From contig NZ_KQ033885.1 of NCBI RefSeq assembly GCF_000967265.1, forward strand, positions 409,552 through 473,551: DNA of 64,000 nt. Reading direction: 5' to 3'. The translations under genes were made by a program, and so were the position numbers. The DNA is from Bifidobacterium mellis. GTDB lineage: Bacteria; Actinomycetota; Actinomycetes; Actinomycetales; Bifidobacteriaceae. This document shows positions 35,169 to 46,200 of the stretch, one piece after another (position 1 is the stretch's first letter; each line of letters opens with the position of its first letter). Under the pieces are notes generated by a model. The model had not been told where the DNA came from. It did not search any database and was given only the letters and a program-made list of their open reading frames with translations.

Positions 35169-38100
35169 TTACTCGAGCGAAGCGAATTCGTGCCTGTGGA
35201 GTCCGGCTGCCAGGGCGCCGGCGGCGGCAAGCAGGCCTGAGGCGAGCAGGAGGAGCACTCCCGTCTTGCCTGTAAGGGGCAGGATGCCTTTGAAGGTATA
35301 GCTGAGGTGGGTCGGGGTCTGGTTGGCGGCCCCCAGGGACCAGTCCACGATCACATCAGACAGTCCCGGATTGTGGGCTGGCGTGGCCAGGGTGACCGAC
35401 CCGTCAGCGTTCTGCTGCAGGCTGCCGGCGGGTGTCTGGTCGAACCTGACGCCGGTAATCAGCGGCGGCGGATATAGCGCCACCAGCGTCGGCGTAATGA
35501 TCTTCGTGCCGTTGTTGCTGCCCGTGCCGAGTTGCCCACGGAAGTCGTATCCCCAGCTGTAGAGGTTGCCGTCCTGACCGATGGCCAGGGAACAAGCTGA
35601 TCCTGCGCTGATCCGTGCGACCGCGAACCCCTTGCCTGCGTTGTCCTGGCCTGCAGGGGGTGACACTTGTGAGGGGACGAGCAGCTCGGAGGTGCCCTGG
35701 TTGCTGCCCAACTGATCAAAGGTGTTTTCTCCCCATCCCCAGGCTGTGCCGCTCTGGTCGATAGCCAGCGAATATGTGGCTCCGGCGATGATTTGGGCGG
35801 CCTGGAATCCCTGGCTGGCATCGGCAGGGTTTTTTACCTGCGTGGGTGTGGACCGGTCGGTCAGCGTGCCATCGCCGATCTGGCCATCCGCGTTCATTCC
35901 CCATGTCCAGGCTGTGCCGTCCTGACCGATGGCCAGTGCGTGGACTTCACCGCTGCTGATCATCCTGGCCTTAAAGGTCTTGCTGGCGTCCTTGGGATCG
36001 GGCACGGGGGCCGGGTCGGCGGCATATGCGGTGCTGTATTTTCCTGTGCTTTGGCCGTTGCCGAGCTGTCCGTGGTTGTTGTATCCCCAGGTGTATACGT
36101 TGCCGTCGGCGTCCAGGGCCATGAGGAAGCTGTATCTTGCGCTTACCTGGACCGCCTTCAGCCCATTGTCGGAGCCGCTGGGATCCTTGGCCAGGGCCGG
36201 CGTCAGTTTGGGCGCGCTATAGGTGTCCTGGTCCTTGGTTTCGCTGCCCCAGACGTAGACGCGCCCATTCAGGTCGATTGCTGCCGAGTCGGTGAATCCG
36301 GCGGTCACCTGGGTGGCCTTGAAGGGTTGTCCGTCTGGGCCCTTGACGGGCTGTGGCTTGGAGTGGTCTTGCCTGCTGCCGTCGCCAAGCTGGCCATATT
36401 GATTTTGTCCCCAGCTGTAGACGGTCTGGTCGGAGCCGATGGCCAGCACGTGGGTTCCGCCTGCGGCGACCTGCGTGTAGGTGAACCCGGTAGCTGCGCC
36501 GTCAGGCAGGGGGACCTTGGTCGGCGCGTACTGTGTGGCCGTCGTACTCGGATCCTGGCCCAGCTGCCCGTAGTCGTTGCCGCCCCAGGCGTAGGCATTC
36601 CCATCGCTGGTCACCCCTATAGAAAAACCGGCAAAATTATCGCTGGCGCTTATCTGGTTGAAGCGGATGCCCCGGCTGGTTTTGGGCGGGGTGATGGTCA
36701 CCTGCTGGCCGCCCTGGGCATCGCCATTATTCGGGCTGATTGCCCAGCTGCCGATGTCTGCAGGGCTCCAATGGGCGACCAGGGTGATGCTGCTGGTGAC
36801 GGGCTGGCTGAAGTCATAAGCCACCTTGGATTCGCCTTTTGAGTCCTTGAGGAACCAGCCGTCGAACAGGCAGCCGTCTTTGGTCGGGTCTGCGATCGGG
36901 CGTGTGGCCTGCCTGCCTTCGGTGACGGACTGGGGTCCGGGCATGCCCGAGGGTGCTGTAGGGGAGTCACTGTCGGAAGAAAAAGTGACATGGTAGGTGT
37001 TCACGTATTGGTAGGTCAGGTGGGTGTCGGGCTGCTGGCCGTTCATGCCCCAGATGATGGTGACATCGGTCTTGCCTGCTGCATGCTGGGGCGTGGTGAC
37101 GCTCCAGGTGCCGTTCGACTCGGCGATGAGGTTGGTGCCGGGCGTCCCGCCGAAGCTGACGCTGACGGGTCTGGGATCCTCGGGGAATGTGACTGTGCCG
37201 GGGTGGGCGTCAGAATGACCAGTGGTCGTGCGTCCCAACTGGCTTCGGCTGTTGTCTCCCCAGCTGTAGAGGTTGCCGTCCGAGCCTAGGATCAGGGAGG
37301 AGGTATTTTCTGCGTTGATCTGGATGCAGCTGATGCCTGCCGGCAGGGATACTTTGCCCGGTACGACATTTCTCAAGCTGTTGGCATCACGTCCCAGCTG
37401 GCCGAATTTGTTGCTCCCCCAGCTGTAGAGGTTGCCGTCCGAGCCTACGGCCAGTGTGTGTTGGTTTCCTGCGCCGAACTGGGTGAATCTCGTGACGCCT
37501 GTGGGCAGCGTCACTTTGCCTGGATCGATGTTTTGTGTGGGTGTGTCGGTATCTCGTCCCATCTGGCCGTAGCTGTTGTAACCCCAGCTGTAGAGGTTGC
37601 CGTCTGAGCCCATGGCCAGAGAACACCATCCCTGTGCGGCAATCGCGGTGTATTTCGTAACGCCTTCCGGCAGGATCACTTTGTTCGGCAGGGTTCCTGG
37701 CTGTTCGCTGTTGGTGTTGCGTCCGAGTTCGCCCTGAGTGTTGTCTCCCCAGCTGTAAATGTTGCCGTCCGAGCCCAGGGCCAGGGAATAGAAGGTTCCC
37801 CCGCTGATCTGGGTGCAGGTGATGCCTGTCGGCATTGACACTCTGCCTGGCGTGGCGTCGTAGGTCGCTGATCCCGTGTCGCGTCCCAACTGGCCTCGGC
37901 TGTTGTCTCCCCAGCTGTAGAGGTTGCCGTCCGAGCCGATGGCCAGGGATTGCGAGTATCCGGCGGTGAACTGGGTGAAGTGGACGCCGGTCGGCGGGGT
38001 GACCAGGCCCGGTCTGTCAGCTGGCGTGATGGTGGTGCTGCGTCCCAGCTGCCCGTTGTCGTTTAGTCCCCAGCTGTAGAGGTTGCCGTCCGAGCCCATG

Positions 38101-38870
38101 GCCAGGGAAAGGCTCATTCCTGCGCTGGTCTGGGTGAAGTGGACGCCGGTCGGCGGGGTGACCAGGCCTGGGGTGCCTTCTGGCGCCTTGCTCGGTGCGG
38201 TGGCTGGTATCTTATTGGTGTCGCGTCCCAGACTTGCTTTGTTTTGTCCCCAGCTGTAGAGGTTGCCGTCCGAGCCTATCGCCAAGGTATGCCATAGACC
38301 CGAGCTGATGTGGCTGAATCGTACGCCGGGTTTGGCGGGTGGGACCAAGGTGATTTTGTCGCCTCCGGCGGCTGACCCGGAGGTGGGGGAGAGGCTCCAG
38401 GCACTGGTTCCCTTGGTCCAGTGGGCGGTCAGGGTGAGGTCTGCAGTGACGGGTTGGGTGAAGTCGTAGGCAAGATTGCCGGTGAACCAGCCGTCGAACA
38501 GGTAGCCGTCCCGGGTCGGGTCCTTGGCGGGCCGGCTGGCCAGTGCGTCGTCATCGACGTTTTGAGGGTCGATGCTGCTGCCGTCGGCGCTGTCGAAGGT
38601 GACGGTGTGCCTTGTTGAGCGTGCCTGGGGGCGGCTGTCAGGTGTTTGATCGTGTTCGGGTGTGGTGTTCAGTGGCGAGGGTGTTGGTGTCAATGGGGAC
38701 CGGGGTGTCGTCGGCATGGCCTGCAGCATTGGCTGGCTTGTGTCGGTGTTGGTGTTGGTGTCAGTGTCGGCTGTGGCGAGGCTGCCCATGATCAGACATG
38801 CGGGCAGGATGATGGCAAGCAGAAGGCTCGCGGCAATGCATGGCCGGGCAGAAGCATCCCTATGGTGCAT
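35169..38870 (-). CDS. Surface protein 3: twin RCC1 propellers, LPLTG anchor
   Basis: 1233 residues. Signal peptide 1-33 (LLLAIILPACLIMGSLATA), Thr/Pro linker to about 90 (no G run), InlB-type repeat (FDGWFTGNLAYDFTQPV), opening IPT half (WSLSPTSGSAAGGDKITL), seven YSWG blades, closing IPT half (VSFGGTPGTNL), InlB repeat (FDGWFLKDSKGESKVAYDF), opening IPT half, seven blades of a second type (YAWGGNDYGQLG, WTWGMNADGQIG, WGWGENTFDQLG), closing IPT half and LPLTG-hydrophobic-HRHE tail. It has the most canonical wall-sorting signal of the six. The third blade of propeller 2 (YVWGSETKDQD) lacks the GQLG turn, as in proteins 5 and 6, showing that these second propellers share ancestry. Confidence 0.92.
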   Translation of the reverse strand: MHHRDASARPCIAASLLLAIILPACLIMGSLATADTDTNTNTDTSQPMLQAMPTTPRSPLTPTPSPLNTTPEHDQTPDSRPQARSTRHTVTFDSADGSSIDPQNVDDDALASRPAKDPTRDGYLFDGWFTGNLAYDFTQPVTADLTLTAHWTKGTSAWSLSPTSGSAAGGDKITLVPPAKPGVRFSHISSGLWHTLAIGSDGNLYSWGQNKASLGRDTNKIPATAPSKAPEGTPGLVTPPTGVHFTQTSAGMSLSLAMGSDGNLYSWGLNDNGQLGRSTTITPADRPGLVTPPTGVHFTQFTAGYSQSLAIGSDGNLYSWGDNSRGQLGRDTGSATYDATPGRVSMPTGITCTQISGGTFYSLALGSDGNIYSWGDNTQGELGRNTNSEQPGTLPNKVILPEGVTKYTAIAAQGWCSLAMGSDGNLYSWGYNSYGQMGRDTDTPTQNIDPGKVTLPTGVTRFTQFGAGNQHTLAVGSDGNLYSWGSNKFGQLGRDANSLRNVVPGKVSLPAGISCIQINAENTSSLILGSDGNLYSWGDNSRSQLGRTTTGHSDAHPGTVTFPEDPRPVSVSFGGTPGTNLIAESNGTWSVTTPQHAAGKTDVTIIWGMNGQQPDTHLTYQYVNTYHVTFSSDSDSPTAPSGMPGPQSVTEGRQATRPIADPTKDGCLFDGWFLKDSKGESKVAYDFSQPVTSSITLVAHWSPADIGSWAISPNNGDAQGGQQVTITPPKTSRGIRFNQISASDNFAGFSIGVTSDGNAYAWGGNDYGQLGQDPSTTATQYAPTKVPLPDGAATGFTYTQVAAGGTHVLAIGSDQTVYSWGQNQYGQLGDGSRQDHSKPQPVKGPDGQPFKATQVTAGFTDSAAIDLNGRVYVWGSETKDQDTYSAPKLTPALAKDPSGSDNGLKAVQVSARYSFLMALDADGNVYTWGYNNHGQLGNGQSTGKYSTAYAADPAPVPDPKDASKTFKARMISSGEVHALAIGQDGTAWTWGMNADGQIGDGTLTDRSTPTQVKNPADASQGFQAAQIIAGATYSLAIDQSGTAWGWGENTFDQLGSNQGTSELLVPSQVSPPAGQDNAGKGFAVARISAGSACSLAIGQDGNLYSWGYDFRGQLGTGSNNGTKIITPTLVALYPPPLITGVRFDQTPAGSLQQNADGSVTLATPAHNPGLSDVIVDWSLGAANQTPTHLSYTFKGILPLTGKTGVLLLLASGLLAAAGALAAGLHRHEFASLE

Positions 38871-39044
38871 GATGGCTGCGAACCCCTTTCCCCAAACAGG
38901 TGGCTCGATGATGAAAATCCCCAAGTCGCTTCACGAGACGTGTGCCGGGGACCATCCCGACAGCTGTATCGCAGTCTATCACGCGCGGACGGGCAAGAGT
39001 GAAAGCAACACCCGGGTGAATGCAACACCCGGTTGAATAAAGAA

Positions 39045-39082
39045 GGGTGGCTCCGCTGTGTTGGGGGATTGCGGGGCCACCC
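39045..39082 (-). terminator. Terminator of surface gene 4
   Basis: GGGTGGCTCCGC pairs with GCGGGGCCACCC; on the minus strand TTCTTTATTC follows. Same family as after genes 2, 3, 5 and 6. Confidence 0.8.
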
Positions 39083-39147
39083 TGTAGGGCCAGGATCGTC
39101 ATAATTTGGGGATAGACGTAATCCGGGCCTGCTTACTCGTGCGAAGT

Positions 39148-42100
39148 CTACTGATTCAGGCTTTCGGCCTTTCTCAGGCGTCGCGCTGCCATGGTTGCCG
39201 TGATGATGAGCAGACCAACGGCGAGGGGCAGGAATATGCCGGTGCCGCCGGCCCGAGGCAGGACGCTGATGGAGGTGTACAGGTAGGTGTTGCTGGTGTC
39301 GGGGAGTTGCGTAACCCCGTTCAGCGTCCAGTTGATGGTTACCGTAACCGGCCCTGGTGTGTAAGGCGGCGTAGTCACATTCCAAGTGCCGTCATTGTTG
39401 GCTGTCGGATAAATTCCGCTCGTATCGCCGAACTGAACGAGTTTGGGAATGCCGACTCCAGGGAAAATGATCTTGCCTGGATGCGGATCATGGTCACCGC
39501 TGATGTCGCGTCCCAGCATACCTTGGTCGTTCTTTCCCCAGCTGTAGGTGTTGCCGTCCGATCCTATGGCTGAAGAGTGATTGCCTCCTGCCTGAGGCTG
39601 GATGAGGGTGATGCCGGCTGGAGTGTCCACTTTGGTGGGCAGATAGTCGGATTTGCCGCTGGTGGTGCGTCCGAGTTGTCCGCAATCGTTGTATCCCCAA
39701 CTGTAGAGGTTGCCGTCAGATCCTGTGGCGAGGGCAAAGTAACTTCCCGCCACAAACCGGGTGAAATGAACATCTGACGGCATGACGACCCTGGAAGGGG
39801 TCGCAGAAATCAGTGCCGTGTTTCCCAACTGATCTTTGTTGTTGCCTCCCCAACTGTAGAGATTATTGTCGGAGCCGAGAGCCAGCGAGAAGTTCAGGCC
39901 CGTGCTGGCGTGTGTAAATGTGACGCCGGTTGGGGCCTTTACTTTGTAGGGCAGAGGGTCATATAGGTCAGTTGTCGTACTACGTTGGCGGCCCAGTTGG
40001 AACGAATTGTTGTATCCCCAGCTGTAGAGGTTGCCGTCCGAGCCCAGGGCGAGGACATGCTTGCTGAATGGACCTGTGAAAACCTGGGTGAATGTGATGC
40101 CTTCGGGTGCAGCGACTCTAAGAGGGTCTCTGCTCTTTAATTCTGACCTGCCTTGCCCTAGTGCGCCTTCCCTATCGTCTCCCCAGGCGTAGAGGTTGCC
40201 ATCGGAGCCTAATGCCAAGGCGAAGCTATCGCCCGCGTAGACTCGAGTGTAGTGGATTCCCGCAGGCGGTGCCACTTTGTCTGGGGGATTGCGATTGTTG
40301 GTGAAGGTGTTGCGTCCCAGCTGTTCACAATCGTTGCTTCCCCAGGTATATACATAGCCGTCTGAGCCAAGGGCCAAGGCGAACTTTTGTCCTGCAGCGG
40401 CCTGGGTATAGCGGACTCCGGCGGGAGTTTCCACCACGACAGGCTTATCTGAGGGGGTGTGTCCAAGTTGGTAATTATAATTTGTTCCCCAACTATAAAG
40501 GTTGCCGTCTGAACCGAGAGCCAGGGAAAAATCCTGTCCCGCTTGGATCCAAGAGAAGCGGATTCCACGTGGGCCTTGCGGCGGGGTGAGTTTGACGCTC
40601 TGGCCGCCGGTTTGCGGTCCTTCCTTCTTGTCGATGTTCCAGTGCGAGACGGGACTGAAGTGGGCGACCAAGGTGATGTCGCCGGTGACGGGCTGATTGA
40701 AGTCGTAGGCTATATTGGAGTCGCCCTTGGAGTCTTTGAGGAACCAGCCGTCGAACAGATAGCCGTCCTTGGCCGGATCCTTGTCGGGGCGGAAGGCCTG
40801 ATCGTCATCCATGACCCGCTGGGCATCTGATGTTGGTGTACCGCCTGCGCTGTCGAAAGTGACTGTGTACGTGGAACCATCATACTTGTAGGGCAGGTGT
40901 GCATCGGGCTGATGGCCGTTCCTGATCCATGCGACTGTTAAGTCTACCCGGCCCTTTTCGTGCGCTGGGGTGCGGAAACTCAAGGTGCCGTTCTGGTTCT
41001 TGGTCAAGTCGGTAATCGGAGTTCCATCCAGCTTGGCGCTGATGAATTTGAATGCTTGTGGGAAGTCGGCCTTGTTTGGTGTGGTAACTGGCACACTGCT
41101 GGTGTTCCCGGCACCCAGCTGGCCGCTGCTGTCGTCTCCCCAGTCGTAGAGGTAGCCGTCCGAGCACATAGCCAGGATGTGCCTGTAACCCGCACTGAAT
41201 TGAGTATAGGTGATGCCGTCGGGCATGTTCGCTTTGTCCGGCTGGTTTGTGGTTTCACCACCCGTATCTCGTCCCAGCTGGCCGCTGCTGTTGTCTCCCC
41301 AGCTATAGATGTTGCCGTCGGAACCAGTCGCCAGAGAGTAGTCGTATCCCGCGCCGACCTGCCTTGTTCTGATGCCGTCAGGCAGGGCTACCTTGCTGGG
41401 CTGGCTGGTGCTGCCATACCCCCAGTTGTATGCATTGCCATCTGAATCAACAGCCAGTGTGTGGCGGTATCCTGCGCTGACCTGGGTGAAGCTCAAACCG
41501 TCCGCAGTATTCATCTTGTATGGCTGATTGGCCGGTTCGCTGGCGGTGGGTGTGCGTCCCAGCTGGCCGTAGCTGTTGTCTCCCCAGCTGTACACGCTGC
41601 CGTCAGAGGCGAGTGCAAGGGAGGCATTGCCGCCTGCGGTCACCTGGGTGAACTTTACGCCTTTTGGAAGCGGTATTGGGTTCGGATACGCGTGCCCATA
41701 AACCGACGAGTCACCATGGAGTTCGTCGGTTTCGCGTCCCAACTGGCCGTTGCTGTTGTCTCCCCAGCTGTACACAGTTCCGTCCGAGCATGTGGCCAGC
41801 GCATAGTTTGATCCTGCACTGACCTGAACAAAGCTTTTGGAGGAATTTGTAGATGGGACCACCTGATTTGGCACGGGACTTGATGAGTGGACGAGACCTA
41901 GTCCTGACTGGCCTTTTTCATTGCTTCCCCAGCTGTATAGATGGTTACTGATATCGATGGCCACAACAAATTCGTCTCCTGCGCTGACCTGGATGAAGCG
42001 AGTGCCACCTGGAACGTCTACTCGTCCAGGCCGATCGGCAGGTTCGCTGGCGGTGGGTGTGCGTCCCAACTGCCCCTCGCTGTTGTTGCCCCAGCTGTAT

Positions 42101-42961
42101 AGCACTCCGAGCGAGTCAAGGGCTAGTGAAAAGTCTTTTCCTGCGCTGAACTGGCTGAAGCGAATATCTCCTATGGCCGGCGGGGTCAGGGTTGCTGTCG
42201 TGTTGCCGGTGGCAGGACCATGGTTGGGGCTGAGACTCCAGGAATTGAGACCCTTGACCCAGCGGGCTGTCAGCGTGAGGTTTTCGGTGACGGGCTGGGT
42301 AAAGTCATAGGCGACATCCCCAATGAACCAGCCAACAAAGGAATAGCCTTTGCAGTAGGGGTCTGGGGGACGTACCACCCTGCTTCCACGGCTGAGCGTT
42401 GACTTTTGTGTTGACGAACCTATTGTGCTGTCAAAAGTTACTGTGTATGTTGTGGCCAAGCGTGGCTGGACCGAGTTTCCGTTGCTTTCGTCTGCCTTGT
42501 CAGCATTATTGGAATCACTGTCAGATGGGGTGGCCGTAGGAGCAGGAGAGGAGTTGGAAGAGGGAGTCGGCTTGGTGGGATTCTGGGGTTCGGTAGTACC
42601 TGACTGGGAATTTGAAGTGCCCGGAGCAGTGGGAGGCGCTGAGGGCGCTGATGGTGTTGTTGAGGTGTTCGGGGTTGCTGTAGGTGAAGACGGTGTCGCT
42701 GGTTTTGTTGACGGGCTCTGCGAGTTTGCGGTGTTGGAGGAAGTGCCGGGGTTTTGTTTATCTACTTGAGCGGTCGGTCGACCCCCCCCCCCCGGTGCCT
42801 TTTAGAGCAGTCTGCGCGCTCGCGCTAGCTGCACTGGAATCGTTCGTGACCGGCTCGGCAGTGGCAGCGAGGCCAGTCAGAAGGCTGGTAGGCAGGATAA
42901 TCGCGAGCAGAAGGCCAGCAACAGTGGATAACCGAATCTGCTTTTTCCGACGATGACGCAT
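39148..42961 (-). CDS. Surface protein 4: twin RCC1 propellers, phase-variable, frame OFF here
   Basis: The signal peptide (LLLAIILPTSLLTGLAATA, start 42961) runs in one frame and stops at 42758, soon after a run of 12 G. The body runs in another frame from the G run to 39148 without a stop or a standard start of its own before 42459 (TTG). With 11 G the two join into 1270 residues: signal peptide, long Ser/Thr/Pro/Asn linker, InlB repeat (FVGWFIGDVAYDFTQPV), seven blades, closing IPT half, InlB repeat, seven blades, closing IPT half, LPRAG, hydrophobic stretch and RRLRKAE tail. In the present state only a 67-residue secreted peptide would be made. Frame arithmetic and homology to proteins 5 and 6 support this. 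Confidence 0.88.
42782..42793 (-). repeat. G12 homopolymer, phase-variation tract of surface gene 4
   Basis: Twelve C on the plus strand, read as GGCACC-G12-TCGACC on the coding strand, immediately after the signal-peptide region. Loss of one G (or gain of two) joins the two frames, giving GTGGGGRPTAQVDKQN at the junction. Confidence 0.9.
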
Positions 42962-43029
42962 GATGGGTGCGATCCCCTTCCTCAAAATCAACGGCCCGTT
43001 AATAAAAATCCCAAGAAAACGAGCTGCAC

Positions 43030-43067
43030 GCCGGGAACGGTCCCGGCTTCTATCTCATCATGCTACC
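43030..43067 (-). promoter_or_regulatory. Promoter and leader stem-loop of surface gene 4
   Basis: GGTAGCATGATGAG (43054-43067, minus) matches the sequence upstream of gene 1 exactly and holds a plausible -10. Directly downstream GCCGGGACCGTTCCCGGC (43030-43047) forms a perfect seven-pair stem with an ACGG-type loop. The leader to the start codon would be about 92 bases. Gene 5 has a similar TAGTAT at about 47300. Confidence 0.5.
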
Positions 43068-43189
43068 ACGCTCTACACACATTGACTGCGGGACTGGAAT
43101 TCGGCGGAAGTGCAGGCGACCAGTTGTTCCCTTCTGGGTGTCTAAATTGCCTGGTTCTCCTTTTGGCGCTGGTGTTGAAGGGGGAGGGT

Positions 43190-43226
43190 GGGTGGCTCCG
43201 CTGTGTTGGGGACTGCGGGGCCACCC
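43190..43226 (-). terminator. Terminator of surface gene 5
   Basis: GGGTGGCTCCGC/GCGGGGCCACCC, almost the same sequence as after gene 4. A second inverted repeat involving GGTCGGGCC and GGTCCGGC lies closer to the stop codon. Confidence 0.75.
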
Positions 43227-43280
43227 TGTGTGGTCGGGCCATCTTGGGGTATGGTCCGGCTGCTTACTCGTGTGAAGTCT

Positions 43281-46200
43281 CTAGCTTCGCAGGTTGCGGG
43301 ATTCGCGCCGGTTGCGTCCCGCTGCTGCAGCGCCAGCAGCGGCGAGCATTCCAGCCGCCAGCAAGATCAAGGTCCCGCTGCTGCCTGCGTGCGGCAACAT
43401 GCCTTCGTAGGTGTAGGCCAGGTGCGCTTGAGGCTGCATGATCCCTCCCAGGGTCCAGTCCACGATCACATCGGCCTGTCCCGGATTGTGGGCAGGGGTG
43501 GTCAGGGAGACGGACTGATCAGGGTTCTGCAACAGGGAGTTGACCACCGTCTTGTCGAATCTGACACTGGTGATCAGCAGTGCCTGATTGAAGGCCACTG
43601 AGGTCGGCTTACGGCTCTGCTGCAGGCTTCCGTTGCCGAGTTGGCCGTATGTGTTGTCGCCCCAGGCGTAAGCGTTGCCATCCCGGCCGATGGCCAGGGA
43701 ATGATATTGGGCTGCGCTGATTTGCGTGGCCTGCAGGGATTCGCCGGTGTTGGCGGAAGAGTCGGTGCTCAGCACTTTTGTAGGCGTTTGCAGTGGATAG
43801 ACGTCGCCGTTGCCCACTTGCCCATAGGCGTTGTATCCCCATCCCCAGGTGTTGCCTGCGCTGTCGACGGCCAGAGAGTATATGACTCCTGCGCTGATGC
43901 TTACCGCGGTGAAGTTGCCTGTCTTGCCGGAATTCTTCACCGGTTTGGGGACGGGCTGGTCGTAGGTGGAACTGTTCCCTAATTGGCCGGAATTGTTGTG
44001 CCCCCAGCTCAGGACGGCCCCATTCTTGTCGATGGCGAGGCCGTGGTCCGTGCCTGCACTGATTTGAGTGGCTTGCAGTCCTTTATTAGGGTCCTCGGGG
44101 CTGTTCGGGTCGCGCACCTTGGCTGGTGTGGCTGTGTATGTGCTGCTGGTGCTGTTGTTGCCGAGCTGACCGTAGTTGTTGTATCCCCAAGCGTATGCGT
44201 TGCCGTCCGCGTCCAGAGCCAAGATGAAGCTCCATCCGAGGCTGACCTGCACCGCCTGCAGTCCTTGGCCGGAGCCGTCAGGGGCGGCTGCTGGGGCAGG
44301 TGTCTTCTGTGGCTGGGTGAAGCTGGGATTGAAGTCACCGTCGCGGCTGTTGCCTTCGCTGCCCCAGGTGTAGACGTTCCCATTTAGGTCGATGGCGGCC
44401 GAGTCATAGGCACCGGCGCTCACTTGGACGGCCTTGAAAGGCCGGCTTGTGTCGGACGGGTCCGGCACGGAATGTGGCGTGGAATGGTCTACGGTTGTGT
44501 TGTCGCCCAGTTGGCCGTGGTCGTTGGCGCCCCAGCTGTAGACGATTTGGTCGGAGCCTATGGCAAGCACGTGGAAGCCGCCTGCTGCGACCTGTGTGTA
44601 GGTGAAGGTGGAGTCCACGCCGTCCGGCAGGGGGATCTTGACCGGCTTGTTCTGCTTGGCTGTGTTGCCGATGCCGAGTTGACCATGCTGGTTGCTGCCC
44701 CAGGCATAGGCGTTCCCATCGCTGGCCACTCCTACGGAGAAGCCCATGGCATCACTCATCTGGTAGCCACCTGCACTGACTTGGTTGAAGCGGATGCCCC
44801 GGCTGGTTTTGGGCGGCGTGATGGTTACCTGCTGGCCGCCCATCGAGCTGCCCTTGATCGGGTTGATCGACCATCCGCCGCTATTGGTTTGACTCCAATG
44901 CGCGATTAGTGCGACATCTCCGGTGACAGGCTGGCTGAAGTCATAGGCGACCTTGGAATCACCATTGGCATCCTTGATGAACCAGCCATCAAACAGACAG
45001 CCGTCCGCCTTCGGATCGGGGTATGGGCGCACGGCCTGCCCGCCCTCAGTGACGGACTGGTTTTGGGGCATGTCGGAAGAGGCCGGACAGGACTTGTCTT
45101 TGTTGCTGAAGGAGACGGTGTATTTTGGTCCATCATATCGATAGGTCAAATGCACATCCGGCTGCGACGCCCCATTTATGGTCCATTGGACGGTCACATC
45201 CGCCTTGCCCTTTGCATGTGGCGGGGCAGTGGCGCTCCAGGTGTTGCCATTCGTGTTCTTTGACAGGTCTTTAATAGTGGTTCCGTCGAACTTAGTGCCA
45301 GTGAGGTCGGGTGTGCCGAGCGTCGACACCACTCCGCGTTCTTTATCGCCGGCGGCGCCGTGCCCTAGCTCGCCGTAATAGTTGAAGCCCCAGGTATACA
45401 GGTAGCCGTCTGAGCCCAGTCCCATGGTATAGCCGTTGTTTATGCTGGCCTGCTTCCAGGTGAAGTCATCCTTGCCACTGTCTGGCTTGGTCACAATTCC
45501 CGGGCCGCTTACCGGGGTGGCGTGCCCGAGCTCGCCGTCGCCTCCCGTTCCCCAGCTGTAAAGGTTGCCGTCTGAGCCGAGCCCCATGGAGTGGTAGTCA
45601 GTCGTCATGCAGTCAATGTAATTGACGTTTGCCGGTTTATAGACAGCTGCCGGACGATTGGCTGCATTGAGGCTCAGGTCGCGTCCCAGCATGACTTCTT
45701 GAAGATCCGAACCCCAGGTATAGATATTTCCATCCGAGCCCAAAGCCATGGAATTGTAATGGGCTGAACCCGTCTGGAGCCATGTGAAGTCGCTGGGAAC
45801 ACCTGCAGGCTTGTCAATCTTGCCGGGGATGGGATTCTTCCTTGTATCAGTGGTGTCGCGGCCTAGTTGGTCAAAGTCGTTGTTCCCCCAACTGTAGAGG
45901 TTGCCGTCTGAACCGATCGCAATCGTATCGTAGAACCCTCCGTTTGCCTGAACCCAGGAGAAGTTGGATGATGCATTCGCGGGTTTGTCGACCTTAGCCG
46001 GTTCTTTGACTTGCTGAGTTCCACCATCATGACCCAGTTGTCCATACTCGTTCCATCCCCAGCTGTAGAGATTTCCAAGGGAATCAAAAGCCATGGCGTG
46101 GTTTGCCGCTGCCTTGATGCGGGTGAATTTGATGGTGTCCTGCTTGTCTACAGGCCTTGGTGTCTGGTCACCGCCGAAGAGATTGTAAATACCATCGCGT

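Noticed and set aside
39148-42459. Surface gene 4 body as a stand-alone gene starting at TTG 42459
   Set aside because: It would lack a signal peptide, begin inside an InlB-type repeat and have no ribosome binding site. The frame continues upstream to the G12 tract, and the signal peptide lies beyond it.
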